Below are positions 24,491 to 31,413 of a stretch of 31,413 nt of DNA, piece after piece. Numbering within the stretch: the stretch's first letter is position 1; every line of letters starts with the position of its first letter. The notes beneath the pieces are model-generated. The model was given only the letters and a program-made list of their open reading frames with translations. It was not told where the DNA came from and did no database searches. The stretch covers positions 1 to 31,413 of the forward strand of contig JAWUVZ010000021.1 in NCBI GenBank assembly GCA_034112105.1. Direction: 5' to 3'. Origin of the DNA: Glaciecola sp034112105 (lineage in GTDB: Bacteria; Pseudomonadota; Gammaproteobacteria; Enterobacterales; Alteromonadaceae). The position numbers were made by a program, and so were the translations under genes.

Positions 24491-26311
24491 CTACTCTTGC
24501 TCAACGAATAATGAACATGCGCCTTCTTCGGCACCCGAAAGAGATGCACGCATACCACTAAAAATCTCTCTTCCCATTCCTATGTGGCTATCTGTTAAAT
24601 CCAACGTTGCTGGTTCACGTGACGCTAATTCGGCTTCGTCAACATGCAGAATAAACTCACCTGTTGCCGTATTTAACTCAATCACATCACCATTTTTCAC
24701 TTTCGCGATTAACCCACCTTTATAAGCCTCAGGTGTTACATGAATAGCTGCTGGCACTTTACCAGAAGCTCCGGACATACGGCCATCGGTCACGAGCGCT
24801 ACCTTAAACCCATTGTCTTGCAATACACCTAGTGGTGGTGTTAAACGGTGTAATTCAGGCATTCCAATTGCCGCAGGACCTTGGAATCGGACAACAACAA
24901 CGCAGTCTTTGTTTAAGTCACCGTCGTTAAATGCTTTATCGAAAGCGTATTGATCTTCAAAAACAACCGCAGGCGCTTTGATATGGCAATTGGGTTCACG
25001 CAGGGCTGATGTTTTCATAACAGCACGACCAATGTTACCTTGCAGTACCGACAAACCACCATCTGGTTTAAATGCTGCACCAACTGTCGTTAAGACCGCT
25101 TTATCAAGTGATTCTTTTGGACCATCAACCCATAATAATTCGCCGTCACGCAAAATAGGCTCCTTCGTATATTGTTCTAGTCCTCTACCACAAATCGTAT
25201 TTACATCGTTGTGCAGTAGACCCGCGTCTAACAGTTCCTTGAACAACAGACCCGTGCCGCCAGCGGCCGTAAAATGATTAATGTCGGCAGAACCGTTAGG
25301 ATAAATTCGGGTAAGCAAAGGTATTGCTTTGGATAGGTCAGAAAAATCATTCCAATTCACAATCAAGCCAGCGGCGCGCGCAACTGCAACTAAGTGCATC
25401 GTATGATTGGTAGAACCCCCAGTTGCTAACAATGCAATAATACCATTGACCATTGCCTTGGCATCAACTATATGCCCAATTGGCATATAGTTCTCGCCTA
25501 AATCAGTGATACGAGTTGCCTGCACAGAAGCTGCTTTTGTCAGGGCTTCGCGCAGTGGCGTGCCCGGATTAACAAATGAAGCCCCAGGCAAATGCAGTCC
25601 CATAACTTCAACCACCATCTGGTTACTGTTTGCCGTACCATAAAACGTGCAAGTACCAGCAGAATGATATGATTGAGATTCAGCTTCAAGCAGTTCATCA
25701 CGACCCACTTTGCCTTCTGCATAAGCTTGACGAATGCGTGCTTTTTCTTTGTTTGGTAAACCGGATGGCATCGGACCTGCTGGCACAAATACAGTTGGTA
25801 AATGACCGAAGGTCAAACCACCAAGTAATAGACCTGGCACTATTTTGTCACAAATGCCCATCATAATGGTCGCGTCGAACATATTGTGTGACAAAGCAAT
25901 GGCTGCGCCCATAGCAATATTATCACGACTCATCAAACTTAATTCCATGCCAGGAGTGCCCTGAGTAACACCGTCACACATAGCTGGAACGCCGCCTGCG
26001 AATTGTGCAACACTGCCCACATCCCTAATTGCCTGCTTAATCTTTTGAGGGTAATCTTCGTACGGCTGATGCGCTGACAACATATCATTGTATGATGAAA
26101 TAATCGCCACATTGGCTTTTACCATATTGCGTAAATCAGATTTTTCTTCTTTTCCACAAGCAGCAAAGCCATGCGCTAAATTACCGCAAGACAATGAACC
26201 TCTCAAGGGCCCCTGTTTACGAGCTTTTTCAATTTTATTTAAATACGCTTGGCGTGTGTTTTTACTACGTTCAATGATACGTTGCGTTACTTCTTGAATA
26301 ATTGAGTTCAT
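24491..26311 (-). CDS. edd: 6-phosphogluconate dehydratase
   Basis: Dehydrates 6-phosphogluconate to KDPG using an oxygen-sensitive iron-sulfur cluster. It belongs to the IlvD/Edd family, and the 606 residues are typical. The cluster cysteines expected in this family are seen as C112 in AMCDGVTQG and C154 in GICDKIVPG. Other conserved blocks are GPMPSGLPNKEKARIR, ATGGSTNHTMHL and DGRMSGASGKVPAAIHV. I chose the ATG at 26311, which has AGGAG five bases upstream, over a GTG at 26332 that lies inside pgl. It is 8 bp after the pgl stop and 5 bp before glk. Co-transcription with zwf and pgl makes a complete glucose-6-phosphate-to-pyruvate route in one operon. Confidence 0.96.
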   Translation of the reverse strand: MNSIIQEVTQRIIERSKNTRQAYLNKIEKARKQGPLRGSLSCGNLAHGFAACGKEEKSDLRNMVKANVAIISSYNDMLSAHQPYEDYPQKIKQAIRDVGSVAQFAGGVPAMCDGVTQGTPGMELSLMSRDNIAMGAAIALSHNMFDATIMMGICDKIVPGLLLGGLTFGHLPTVFVPAGPMPSGLPNKEKARIRQAYAEGKVGRDELLEAESQSYHSAGTCTFYGTANSNQMVVEVMGLHLPGASFVNPGTPLREALTKAASVQATRITDLGENYMPIGHIVDAKAMVNGIIALLATGGSTNHTMHLVAVARAAGLIVNWNDFSDLSKAIPLLTRIYPNGSADINHFTAAGGTGLLFKELLDAGLLHNDVNTICGRGLEQYTKEPILRDGELLWVDGPKESLDKAVLTTVGAAFKPDGGLSVLQGNIGRAVMKTSALREPNCHIKAPAVVFEDQYAFDKAFNDGDLNKDCVVVVRFQGPAAIGMPELHRLTPPLGVLQDNGFKVALVTDGRMSGASGKVPAAIHVTPEAYKGGLIAKVKNGDVIELNTATGEFILHVDEAELASREPATLDLTDSHIGMGREIFSGMRASLSGAEEGACSLFVEQE

Positions 26312-26319
26312 ATTTTCTC

Positions 26320-27012
26320 CTATGGGGCCCACATCAATTCGACGGTGGTCTTATCGCAGACAGCCTTAATGGGCTTTTCCAAATCGGTCGAGTGTTCTAA
26401 TGCGTGATTTAATACTTCTCGTTTTTTCTGACCGGTCAGGTGCAAAAATACGTGCGCACTGCTCACTAAAGCACGCAACGTAAATGACATACGTTGATGC
26501 GGTGCAGTCGTTGGCTGTGTTGCTATAAGCATCGCCGGTAAATTTACATCAATGCCAGCTTCAATTTGCGCCGAACATGGGAACAGTGACGCGGTATGGC
26601 CATCTTCGCCCATACCTAAAATGACAACATCGAATGGCAAGCCGACTTTTTTAAAAGTAGCTGTTAACTCTTCCACTGCATCTGCAGCATTCGCGTGCGC
26701 TGTTTTTAATGGAATAAAATGAGCCGCAGCAGCGTTGTCTTGCAGCAAATTTGCTCTTACAAGTTTTTCGTTGCTTGCTGCATCGCTTGATTCTACCCAT
26801 CGTTCATCAGCTAACGTTATTGTCACCTTGGACCAATCTAAAGCGCGAGTAGACAGTGCTTTAAATAAAGGCAAAGGGGTACTGCCACCGCTGACAACTA
26901 AACTGGCCTTACCATTTTCACTAATGGATTGCTTTAATATATCTGCAATACGTTGGCTGAACACAGTCACTAATTCATTAGCTGAACTAAACGTGGTTGT
27001 TTTTAAACTCAT
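26320..27012 (-). CDS. pgl: 6-phosphogluconolactonase (DevB/SOL type)
   Basis: Hydrolyses 6-phosphogluconolactone to 6-phosphogluconate. The 230-residue protein shows the family's three marks: LVVSGGSTPLPLFKAL near residues 38-53, TLADERWVESSDAASNEKLVR-type block (about 66-86), and LGMGEDGHTASLFP in the middle. It is the SOL/DevB type, not the beta-propeller YbhE type used by E. coli. The ATG start has AGGAG seven bases upstream, overlapping the zwf stop region. It is 9 bp after zwf and 8 bp before edd. Confidence 0.95.
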   Translation of the reverse strand: MSLKTTTFSSANELVTVFSQRIADILKQSISENGKASLVVSGGSTPLPLFKALSTRALDWSKVTITLADERWVESSDAASNEKLVRANLLQDNAAAAHFIPLKTAHANAADAVEELTATFKKVGLPFDVVILGMGEDGHTASLFPCSAQIEAGIDVNLPAMLIATQPTTAPHQRMSFTLRALVSSAHVFLHLTGQKKREVLNHALEHSTDLEKPIKAVCDKTTVELMWAP

Positions 27013-27021
27013 GCTAAGCTC

Positions 27022-28530
27022 CTATTTGCTTCGCTTCATTTTGCTTTCATACCAAGATCGCCCTTCTTTCGCTAGCAGTGCGATAGAAGATACTGGTCCC
27101 CATGTGCCAGCTTGATAGCTTTCGGCTGGCTCATTACTTTTATCCCAAGCAGCTTTAATAGAGTCGACCCAAGTCCAGGCTTGTTCTATTTCGTCCCGGC
27201 GCACAAACAGTGCTTGATTGCCAATCATGACTTCTAAAAGCAGTTTTTCATATGCATCAGGAATGCGCTCTGCCTCAAAGGCTTCTGAAAAGCTTAAGTT
27301 GAGTTTAGACTTCTGCAGGTCCATAGAACGAGAACTTGTCAAACCCGGTACTTTGTTCATGACCGTTATTTCAACGCCTTCATCCGGCTGTAAGCGGATC
27401 ACTAACTTATTTTGAGGTAGCGTAGTAAAGCTATCACTGAACAAATTGTGTGGTTGACGCTTAAAATAAATAACAACTTCACTTGTCTTATTCGGTAGGC
27501 GTTTGCCTGTTCTTAGGTAAAAAGGAACACCTGCCCATCGCCAGTTATCAATTTCGGCTTTGATAGCAACAAAAGTTTCAGTCTTACTTTTTTCATTAGC
27601 ATCGGGTTCTTCTAGATACCCGGGCACTTCCTCACCGCGCACGAATCCAGCAACATACTGGCCTCTAACCGTCTTTTCAGCGACGTTAGTTGAATTTATT
27701 GGGCGTAGTGCTTTGAGTACTTTTAGCTTTTCATCACGAATGCTATCGGCATCTAAAGTCGTAGGTGGTTCCATAGCAACAAGAGAGAGAATCTGTAAAA
27801 GGTGGTTTTGTACCATATCGCGCATTTGACCCGCGTCATCAAAGTAACCCCAACGCCCTTCAATACCGACCGATTCAGCTACACTTATTTGCACGTGATC
27901 AATGCAATTATGATCCCAGTTAGTTGCAAAAATGCTGTTTGCAAAGCGTAATGCGATCAAATTCAGTACCGTTTCTTTACCGAGATAATGATCAATACGG
28001 TAAATTTGTCTCTCTGTGAAGAACTCCGCAACTTGTTCATTAATTACTTTTGACGATGCTAAATCATGACCAATGGGTTTCTCTAACACCACTCTTACGC
28101 TAGAGTCAATTACCTTAGCCGCATTCATTCCTTTACAAATATCGCCATAGATAGAAGGCGGTGTAGCGAAATAACAAACCATAGTGCGCGAAACATCGAC
28201 ATGTTCACAAAGTTTTGAATAATCGTCCTCATTCTTCATATCAATTTGAACATAGTCAAGACGTTGTTCAAATCGTTGCCATGTTTCCGCGCAGAAACTT
28301 TCACCTAAAAATTTGGTGATATTTTCTTTCACTTTCGCAACATAATCTGCTTGTGGCATATCCTGGCGTGCGACACCGATAATATTTGTGTCGCTATTTA
28401 ATAGGTTCGCTTTTTCAAGCTGATAAAGAGAAGGAAGTAGTTTGCGTCTTGCTAAGTCACCAAGGGTGCCGAATAAGACAAAATCAATGGGTTCGTAACC
28501 AGAAATGGTTACCCCAGTATCTTTAATCAT
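27022..28530 (-). CDS. zwf: Glucose-6-phosphate 1-dehydrogenase
   Basis: Oxidises beta-glucose-6-phosphate to 6-phosphogluconolactone with NADP+ (or NAD+). The 502-residue protein is full length. The coenzyme motif is FGTLGDLARRKLLP at 20-33, where most family members have GASGDLA. EKPIGHD is at 150-156 and the substrate site RIDHYLGKE at 178-186. The start ATG has GAGG upstream. It is the first gene of zwf-pgl-edd-glk-eda, with gaps of 9 bp or less or overlaps throughout. It diverges from hexR, and a perfect HexR consensus match lies 75 bp upstream of its start. Confidence 0.97.
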   Translation of the reverse strand: MIKDTGVTISGYEPIDFVLFGTLGDLARRKLLPSLYQLEKANLLNSDTNIIGVARQDMPQADYVAKVKENITKFLGESFCAETWQRFEQRLDYVQIDMKNEDDYSKLCEHVDVSRTMVCYFATPPSIYGDICKGMNAAKVIDSSVRVVLEKPIGHDLASSKVINEQVAEFFTERQIYRIDHYLGKETVLNLIALRFANSIFATNWDHNCIDHVQISVAESVGIEGRWGYFDDAGQMRDMVQNHLLQILSLVAMEPPTTLDADSIRDEKLKVLKALRPINSTNVAEKTVRGQYVAGFVRGEEVPGYLEEPDANEKSKTETFVAIKAEIDNWRWAGVPFYLRTGKRLPNKTSEVVIYFKRQPHNLFSDSFTTLPQNKLVIRLQPDEGVEITVMNKVPGLTSSRSMDLQKSKLNLSFSEAFEAERIPDAYEKLLLEVMIGNQALFVRRDEIEQAWTWVDSIKAAWDKSNEPAESYQAGTWGPVSSIALLAKEGRSWYESKMKRSK

Positions 28531-28605
28531 AGTAGCCTCTTTGCACCATATTCATGCAACATTGTAATTATTGACAGGTAATTCTTGCGTACAGTAAACA
28601 ACAAA

Positions 28606-28620
28606 TGTAGTAATATTACA
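28606..28620. promoter_or_regulatory. HexR operator of the zwf operon
   Basis: TGTAGTAATATTACA matches every position of the HexR consensus TGTARTwwwATTACA. It is 75 bp upstream of the zwf start codon. HexR repression of zwf and edd relieved by KDPG is known in Pseudomonas and Shewanella relatives; here the role is inferred from the site and the adjacent hexR gene. Confidence 0.85.
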
Positions 28621-28864
28621 ACTATTACAAGCGCAAAAAAGTAAACTCTTCAACAAAAAATATAACGCACATTTGATTTTTTAAAATATCAAACTCCCTA
28701 TCGCCTTATAAATCATACAACTGTTTATTAACAATACCTATACCAACTATAAACCATCAACATCTCTGACCTCACACCCAATATATATCGCTGTAATTAG
28801 ACGTAATATCGAGGTCAAAAGGTATTTAAATGTTAATTATTTTTGTCAAAAAGTTACAACAAAA

Positions 28865-28900
28865 ATGACAAACGTTAAAAATAATCGTAGTATTATTACA
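28865..28900 (+). promoter_or_regulatory. hexR: Predicted hexR promoter with overlapping HexR site
   Basis: ATGACA (28865-28870) and TAGTAT (28888-28893) are 17 bp apart. The HexR-like palindrome CGTAGTATTATTACA (28886-28900, 14 of 15 positions) covers the -10 box, the arrangement expected for autorepression. The resulting leader would be about 100 bases. Confidence 0.6.
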
Positions 28901-29003
28901 GTTTAACTGTTCGTGAGCGGCCAACAGAATTTTCGAATTCACTTGGAGCGTGCTAAAAACCACAAAGAGAGTGAATAAAAGCCTCTTTAGCGAGATAATA
29001 ATA

Positions 29004-29855
29004 ATGAACATACTCGAAAAAATCACACGACAAAAAGCTGATTTTAGTAAATCAGAGAAAAAAGTAGCCGAAGTCATTCTTGCTAATCCGCAAGTGGCTA
29101 TTCACTCTTCCATTGCAACTTTAGCTAAGATGTCAAATGTGAGCGAACCAACGGTCAATCGGTTTTGCAGACGACTGGACACGAAAGGATACCCTGACTT
29201 TAAATTGCACCTAGCACAAAGTCTTGCCAACGGCACGCCATATGTGAACCGTCATGTTGATGAATTTGACGGTCCCACCGAATACACCAATAAAATATTT
29301 GAATCGACAATGGCCTCGTTAGAAGTCGCTCGTCAGTCTATTGATATAGCCACAGTAAATCGGGTCGTAGATCTGTTAACGCAAGCCAAAAAGATTTCAT
29401 TTTTTGGCATGGGTGCATCTTCTTCCGTTGCTCATGATGCGCTCAATAAGTTCTTTAGGTTCAACGTGCCCGTCGTCTATTTTGAAGATACCTTAATGCA
29501 ACGTATGAGTTGCATGAATTGCACCGAAGAAGATGTAGTGGTTTTAATATCTCACACAGGCAGAACGAAAAGCTTGGTTGATATCGCGCAAATAGCAAGA
29601 TCAAATGATGCAGTTGTGGTCGGCATTACTTCTGCTGACAGTCCATTGAGCAAAGAATGTAATTACGTGCTTTCGCTGGCGGTTCCTGAAGATACTGACC
29701 TATATATGCCAATGGCATCGCGTATTGCGCAGCTAACATTAATTGATGTTTTAGCAACTGGTTTCACTTTGCGTCGCGGTACTAAGTTCAGAGAGAATTT
29801 AAAAAGAGTCAAAGACACCTTACGAGGTAGTCGTTTTAATAAAACAGAAAGTTAA
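29004..29855 (+). CDS. hexR: HexR, RpiR-family repressor of central carbon metabolism
   Basis: A 283-residue cytosolic regulator closely resembling E. coli HexR. The N-terminal helix-turn-helix of the RpiR type spans residues 1-77, with recognition region NVSEPTVNRFCRRLD at 45-59. A sugar-phosphate-binding SIS domain spans about 125-255, with SFFGMGASSSVAHDA and the serine/threonine loop LISHTGRTK at 181-189. HexR binds its operators in the absence of KDPG and is released by it. I chose the ATG at 29004, which gives the family N-terminus MNILEKIT; an upstream in-frame start at 28950 adds 18 residues that the family lacks. It is divergent from zwf and is followed 81 bp later by pykA on the same strand, with no clear terminator between. 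Confidence 0.96.
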   Translation: MNILEKITRQKADFSKSEKKVAEVILANPQVAIHSSIATLAKMSNVSEPTVNRFCRRLDTKGYPDFKLHLAQSLANGTPYVNRHVDEFDGPTEYTNKIFESTMASLEVARQSIDIATVNRVVDLLTQAKKISFFGMGASSSVAHDALNKFFRFNVPVVYFEDTLMQRMSCMNCTEEDVVVLISHTGRTKSLVDIAQIARSNDAVVVGITSADSPLSKECNYVLSLAVPEDTDLYMPMASRIAQLTLIDVLATGFTLRRGTKFRENLKRVKDTLRGSRFNKTES

Positions 29856-29936
29856 TTGTAGGCTTGTTTCAGTTTTAAACTAAAACCGTCACTGTTTGCA
29901 AATAAAGTAATACACAACCCCGAAACCACAATATAA

Positions 29937-31385
29937 ATGAGTAACGATATGTCGCGTAGAACAAAAATACTAGCCACTCTAGGTCCTGCAACTGATACCC
30001 AAGAAATGATTGAAGCCGTAATCGCAGCAGGTGTAAACGTGGTTAGAATGAATTTCTCGCATGGTAATGCTCAAGACCACATTGAGCGCGCGAACAAAGT
30101 ACGGATTGCGGCAAAAAAATTAAACCGGTATGTCGCTATTTTAGGCGACCTTCAAGGTCCTAAAATACGTGTTTCCCGCTTTATTGACTCAGCTGTGCAA
30201 TTAAATATCGGCCAAACATTTACCCTAGATGCAGAGTTAGACGTCAATGCAGGCACAAGTGAAACCGTTGGTATTGATTACAAAGCACTACCCGATGATG
30301 TAAGCGAAGGTGATTTATTGTTATTAGATGACGGTCGAATTCAGCTTATGGTCACCCGCGTTGATGGCCGAAAAGTAGTTACCACGGTCACTGTCGGTGG
30401 CAAACTATCGAATAATAAGGGTATCAACCGTCAAGGCGGTGGATTGACGGCCGACGCACTAACAGAAAAAGACAAGCGTGACATTCTTACTGCAGCCGAA
30501 ATTGGCGTTGACTATATCGCGGTCTCTTTTCCTCGCTCCGGCGCTGACCTAAATTATGCGCGCGAACTTGCACTACAAGCAGGCTCCAACGCTAAAATTT
30601 GTGCCAAAGTTGAACGCGCAGAAACCGTTGCTAGCGAAGCCGCGATGGATGATATCATTCTGGCGTCTGATGCCGTCATGGTCGCTCGTGGCGATTTAGG
30701 TGTGGAAATTGGTGACGCTGAACTTGTTGGTGTTCAAAAGAAATTAATTGCACGCTCCAGGCAGTTAAATCGTGTTGTGATTACCGCGACACAAATGATG
30801 GAATCAATGATTGAAAGCCCGATGCCAACACGCGCTGAAGTAATGGATGTAGCAAACGCAGTGTTAGACGGCACTGATGCAGTAATGCTCTCTGCTGAGA
30901 CTGCTGCTGGTAAATACCCAGTTGAAACAGTGAAAGCGATGGCCCGAGTTTGCGATGGCGCTGAATTACACCCAAGCGTTCAAATATCTAAACATCGGTT
31001 AGATGAATTTTTCAAAGATGTGAGTGAGACCACTGCGATGTCAGCGGTATACGCAGCTAATCATTTGTCTACAATTAAAGCGATTGTTGGTCTCACCGAG
31101 AGTGGCACAACGCCTAAATTAATGTCCAGGATTACAACATCTTTACCCATAATTGCCATGTCGAGACATGTTGCAACATTGAATATGATGGCACTTTACC
31201 GCGGCGTAATACCCTTATATTTCGATTCAACAAAAAGCCTGCCAGGTGCGTTAACGTTTGATGTTATCCAGGCGTTAAAAGAATCGGGTTTATTGCAAAT
31301 TGGGGACCAGGTAATTCTAACTTACGGCGACCGTATGGAAACTGTAGGTGCTACGAATGCATGTAAAATTGTGACTATTTCTTAA
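29937..31385 (+). CDS. pykA: Pyruvate kinase II
   Basis: Transfers phosphate from PEP to ADP, giving pyruvate and ATP. The 482-residue protein resembles E. coli PykA (AMP/sugar-phosphate-activated type) rather than PykF. KILATLGPATD is at 10-20, RMNFSHG at 37-43, and GDLQGPKIRV at 70-79. The catalytic lysine K224 with metal ligand E226 is in ICAKVERAE, and MVARGDLGVEIGD is at 248-260. The C-terminal allosteric domain is complete. The ATG at 29937 has no good ribosome-binding site. The ATG at 29949 (MSRRTKI) has TGAG upstream and matches the E. coli N-terminus, so it may be the true start. It is probably co-transcribed with hexR; no convincing HexR site was seen in the 81-bp gap. Confidence 0.96.
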   Translation: MSNDMSRRTKILATLGPATDTQEMIEAVIAAGVNVVRMNFSHGNAQDHIERANKVRIAAKKLNRYVAILGDLQGPKIRVSRFIDSAVQLNIGQTFTLDAELDVNAGTSETVGIDYKALPDDVSEGDLLLLDDGRIQLMVTRVDGRKVVTTVTVGGKLSNNKGINRQGGGLTADALTEKDKRDILTAAEIGVDYIAVSFPRSGADLNYARELALQAGSNAKICAKVERAETVASEAAMDDIILASDAVMVARGDLGVEIGDAELVGVQKKLIARSRQLNRVVITATQMMESMIESPMPTRAEVMDVANAVLDGTDAVMLSAETAAGKYPVETVKAMARVCDGAELHPSVQISKHRLDEFFKDVSETTAMSAVYAANHLSTIKAIVGLTESGTTPKLMSRITTSLPIIAMSRHVATLNMMALYRGVIPLYFDSTKSLPGALTFDVIQALKESGLLQIGDQVILTYGDRMETVGATNACKIVTIS

Positions 31386-31413
31386 AACAAGTTTGAGTGA
31401 TAAGCATAAATAA

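Larger units (their letters stand above)
28531..29003. other. 473-bp divergent control region between zwf and hexR
   Basis: AT-rich DNA with no gene of its own. It holds a HexR site near zwf, another in the hexR promoter, and an inverted repeat TTTGTCA...TGACAAA (28842-28872) just upstream of the hexR -10. The middle (about 28621-28840) shows no recognisable feature. Confidence 0.7.

Noticed and set aside
28563..28577. Second HexR-like stretch starting TGTAATTATTGACA near zwf
   Set aside because: The spacing of the two arms does not fit the 15-bp consensus.
29856..29936. Possible HexR site in front of pykA (TGTAGGCTTGTTTCA)
   Set aside because: Only 11 of 15 positions match and the right arm is broken; pykA is more simply read from the hexR promoter.
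1..31413. Mobile elements, CRISPR arrays, tRNA or rRNA genes, phage defence genes
   Set aside because: No transposase, integrase, repeat-spacer pattern, structural RNA signature or defence-type protein was recognised; the locus looks like core metabolism.

Overview
The window reads as chromosomal DNA of a marine gammaproteobacterium, most likely an Alteromonadales member (Alteromonas/Paraglaciecola/Glaciecola-like). The basis is moderately AT-rich DNA, proteins recognisably close to E. coli orthologues (HexR, PykA, Zwf, Eda, GapA), a long-form GAPDH and an expanded alanine:cation symporter. This lineage assignment is inference from recall, not a search. No mobile element, CRISPR array, tRNA or rRNA was seen.

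Layout. Bases 1-1586 (+): the 3' end of an ATP-grasp ligase, then a cystathionine beta-lyase-type PLP enzyme. Bases 1628-6170 (-): a tight run of zinc-ribbon membrane protein, YeaC (DUF1315), a large DUF349 coiled-coil protein and type I asparaginase (ansA). Bases 6281-9801 (-): an alanine:cation symporter with an extra soluble domain, an M14 carboxypeptidase and a membrane-anchored thioredoxin-like protein. Bases 9905-11389 (-): a second, N-terminally extended GAPDH. Bases 11834-20444 (-): malQ, glgB, glgX, gnd and a frameshifted msrB. Bases 20710-22710 (+): gapA and the hexose-6-phosphate mutarotase yeaD. Bases 22891-28530 (-): the Entner-Doudoroff/oxidative pentose operon zwf-pgl-edd-glk-eda. 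Bases 29004-31385 (+): hexR and pykA.

How it works together. Glycogen and maltodextrins are remodelled by MalQ/GlgB/GlgX. Glucose is phosphorylated by Glk, epimerised by YeaD and oxidised by Zwf/Pgl. 6-phosphogluconate then goes either to Edd/Eda or to Gnd. The resulting glyceraldehyde-3-phosphate and PEP are handled by GAPDH and PykA. HexR, the KDPG-responsive repressor, sits in the middle, and good HexR-like palindromes lie in front of zwf, hexR and gapA. Weaker ones lie in the core promoter of the second GAPDH and on the malQ side of the gapA region. The window therefore looks like a concentrated HexR-controlled central carbon locus. It also preserves the E. coli-type neighbourhoods yeaC/msrB/gapA/yeaD (plus ansA) and zwf/edd/eda/hexR/pykA side by side.

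Nothing here is clearly a new biological system. The most notable signals are the msrB frameshift, explained exactly by loss of one copy of an 11-bp tandem repeat, the palindrome placed between -35 and -10 of the second GAPDH gene, and the roughly 110-residue soluble insertion in the AGCS transporter.
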